In this document: positions 23,145 through 24,240 of the stretch, in pieces
Position numbering within the stretch: position 1 is the first letter of the stretch
Layout: each line of letters starts with the position of its first letter
Assembly (NCBI GenBank): GCA_036502005.1
Contig: DASXZH010000063.1
Span: 1 to 24,240 of the forward strand
Origin: DASXZH01 sp036502005
GTDB taxonomy: Bacteria; Armatimonadota; Fimbriimonadia; Fimbriimonadales; Fimbriimonadaceae
Length of the DNA stretch: 24,240 nucleotides
Direction of reading: 5' to 3'
Made by a program: the position numbers and the translations under genes
The notes under the pieces: generated by a model
What the model saw: the letters and a program-made list of their open reading frames with translations, nothing else
Databases searched by the model: none
What the model was told of the DNA's origin: nothing

Positions 23145-24240
23145 ATGAACGAAATTACCTTAAAAGTGTTTGGCGCACGACGCCAGCCTGACCCTACTTT
23201 TCCTGGTGCTTTTGAGCACAGCTTTTGGATTAATGTGCAGGATCTCTCGCACCATATTCCCACTAATCCGAATCCCCGACGTCCTGCAAAGACTCTCAAG
23301 TCAGTCTATTTAGACGTCACTGATAGCCTCCTGAACAAGGACATTATTGATCCCAAACTCGCCAACTGTTTTCACGTGAAAAACAAAGGCATGCTCATTT
23401 TCGCGAACTCTGTCGACCGAGACAGCGAAAGAACCGATAAGGGGCACAAGAGCGGCTCACTCAAGGAAGAAGAGGCCTATCTACGAATCAGCTTCCGCGA
23501 AGAGGAAGGAGATTTTGTTGGCGATGGCAACATGGACGGCGGCCACACTTACGAGATCATTAAACGGACTGCGAACGAGATTCAAAAACTAAACTCTGAA
23601 CCTGAGGATGGATACTGGACTCCCATCAAGCAGTATGTGAAGGTTAGTGTTCTTCAAGGCTATCCCAAAGAGATCATCAGCCACATCGCGCAAGCCCGAA
23701 ACACGGGAATTCAGGTGACACAAGAGAGCTTGCTAAATCTCGAGGGAGCATTTGACTGGATCAAGGAAGCTCTAAAAGATGAGCCCTATAATGACAAGAT
23801 AGGCTACTTCCAAGGCGACACGGACGAGAATGAGCAAGCGACGCAGTTCGACGTGCGCGACATTGTAAGCCTCCTTGAGTTGTTCAATCTCAATACCTAT
23901 CCTAAGGAAACGCCCTCGTTACAGCCAACGGATGTTTATCATCAAAAAGCTCAAATCTTAGAACGCTACGGTGCCGACACATCGGACCTGCAAAAGATGC
24001 TGCCAATTCTGAAAGATGTTCTTCGCCTGCATGATGTAGTCACCAAAAGTGCTGCTGAGTGGGCGGCAAAGAACGGATTCGAATTGAAGAACGGCATCGT
24101 AAAACGGCGCAAGACTCCCTACACCTTCATGTTTAGTGGCGAACAAGGAGTTGTACGACTTCACAACGCTCCCCTTTATGCGCTCCTTTCAGCTTTTCGA
24201 GGCAAAGTTAGGAGAAATGACTTAGGAGTTGTAGTTTGGG
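23145..24240 (+). CDS. AIPR-like abortive-infection protein, 3' end beyond window
   Basis: The frame is open from ATG 23145 to the window edge (365 codons), so only the N-terminal part is seen. It holds the family core: HVKNKGMLIFANSV (77-90) and GDGNMDGGHTYEIIK with the DGGHT motif (131-135), then an ISHIAQARNTGIQVTQESL segment (the R-N-T-x-x-Q step). This fits the AIPR family (PF10592, abortive-infection phage resistance) and is related in motif to DGQHR/DndB proteins. AIPR genes occur in modification-linked defence clusters with GHKL ATPases, as here, although this one is on the opposite strand from the ATPase pair. Expected to act inside the cell as an effector or DNA-sensing part. Confidence 0.75.
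   Translation, partial: MNEITLKVFGARRQPDPTFPGAFEHSFWINVQDLSHHIPTNPNPRRPAKTLKSVYLDVTDSLLNKDIIDPKLANCFHVKNKGMLIFANSVDRDSERTDKGHKSGSLKEEEAYLRISFREEEGDFVGDGNMDGGHTYEIIKRTANEIQKLNSEPEDGYWTPIKQYVKVSVLQGYPKEIISHIAQARNTGIQVTQESLLNLEGAFDWIKEALKDEPYNDKIGYFQGDTDENEQATQFDVRDIVSLLELFNLNTYPKETPSLQPTDVYHQKAQILERYGADTSDLQKMLPILKDVLRLHDVVTKSAAEWAAKNGFELKNGIVKRRKTPYTFMFSGEQGVVRLHNAPLYALLSAFRGKVRRNDLGVVVW

Overview
The window looks like chromosomal DNA of a free-living, polysaccharide-using bacterium. The best guess is Armatimonadota, Fimbriimonadia-like. This is inferred from a short prepilin-type protein with an Ala-Phe cleavage site and a C-terminal DG motif, heptanucleotide tandem repeats, SD-poor starts with TANNNT boxes close to the ATG, and a solute-binding protein fused to its permease. 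No rRNA, tRNA or CRISPR array was seen, and no genome-wide comparison was possible.

Region 1 (1-2700) holds palindromes and heptamer repeats, then a minus-strand sugar ABC transporter gene in which the binding protein and a MalF-type permease are one polypeptide. Region 2 (2849-7113) holds a broken 5' copy of a gene, a secreted protein gene, and the intact gene. The intact gene fuses a YkgJ-type cysteine-cluster domain to a GT41/SPINDLY-like glycosyltransferase. Region 3 (7195-8700) holds a small lipoprotein and a prepilin-like protein. Region 4 (8950-14394) holds an FAD-dependent halogenase-like enzyme, a GH94 glycoside phosphorylase and a LacI-family regulator. A near-palindrome, CTGAACCGGTTCAG or a close variant, lies before the transporter, the halogenase, the phosphorylase and the lacI gene. 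The four genes therefore look like one local LacI regulon for uptake and phosphorolysis of a beta-linked oligosaccharide, with the flavoenzyme as an unexpected member.

Region 5 (14480-24240) is accessory DNA. It begins with a solo TnpB gene with an intact RuvC triad and a terminal hairpin expected of an omega RNA. It continues with a small Xre-type regulator, a PIN-domain protein with a coiled-coil partner, and a roughly 570-bp pyrimidine-strand array of degenerate CTCNN pentamers arranged in blocks. Next is a two-gene operon of a phage-type hypothetical protein and a GIY-YIG/T5orf172-like nuclease. A minus-strand pair follows: a beta-class DNA methyltransferase overlapping a large GHKL ATPase. 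An Xre regulator lies upstream of the pair, with 11-bp-phased repeats in between. The window ends in a PDZ membrane protein and an AIPR-like gene cut by the edge. Methyltransferase, GHKL ATPase and AIPR are known components of modification-linked phage-defence islands. This part, together with the pentamer array, is the most likely place for an undescribed system.
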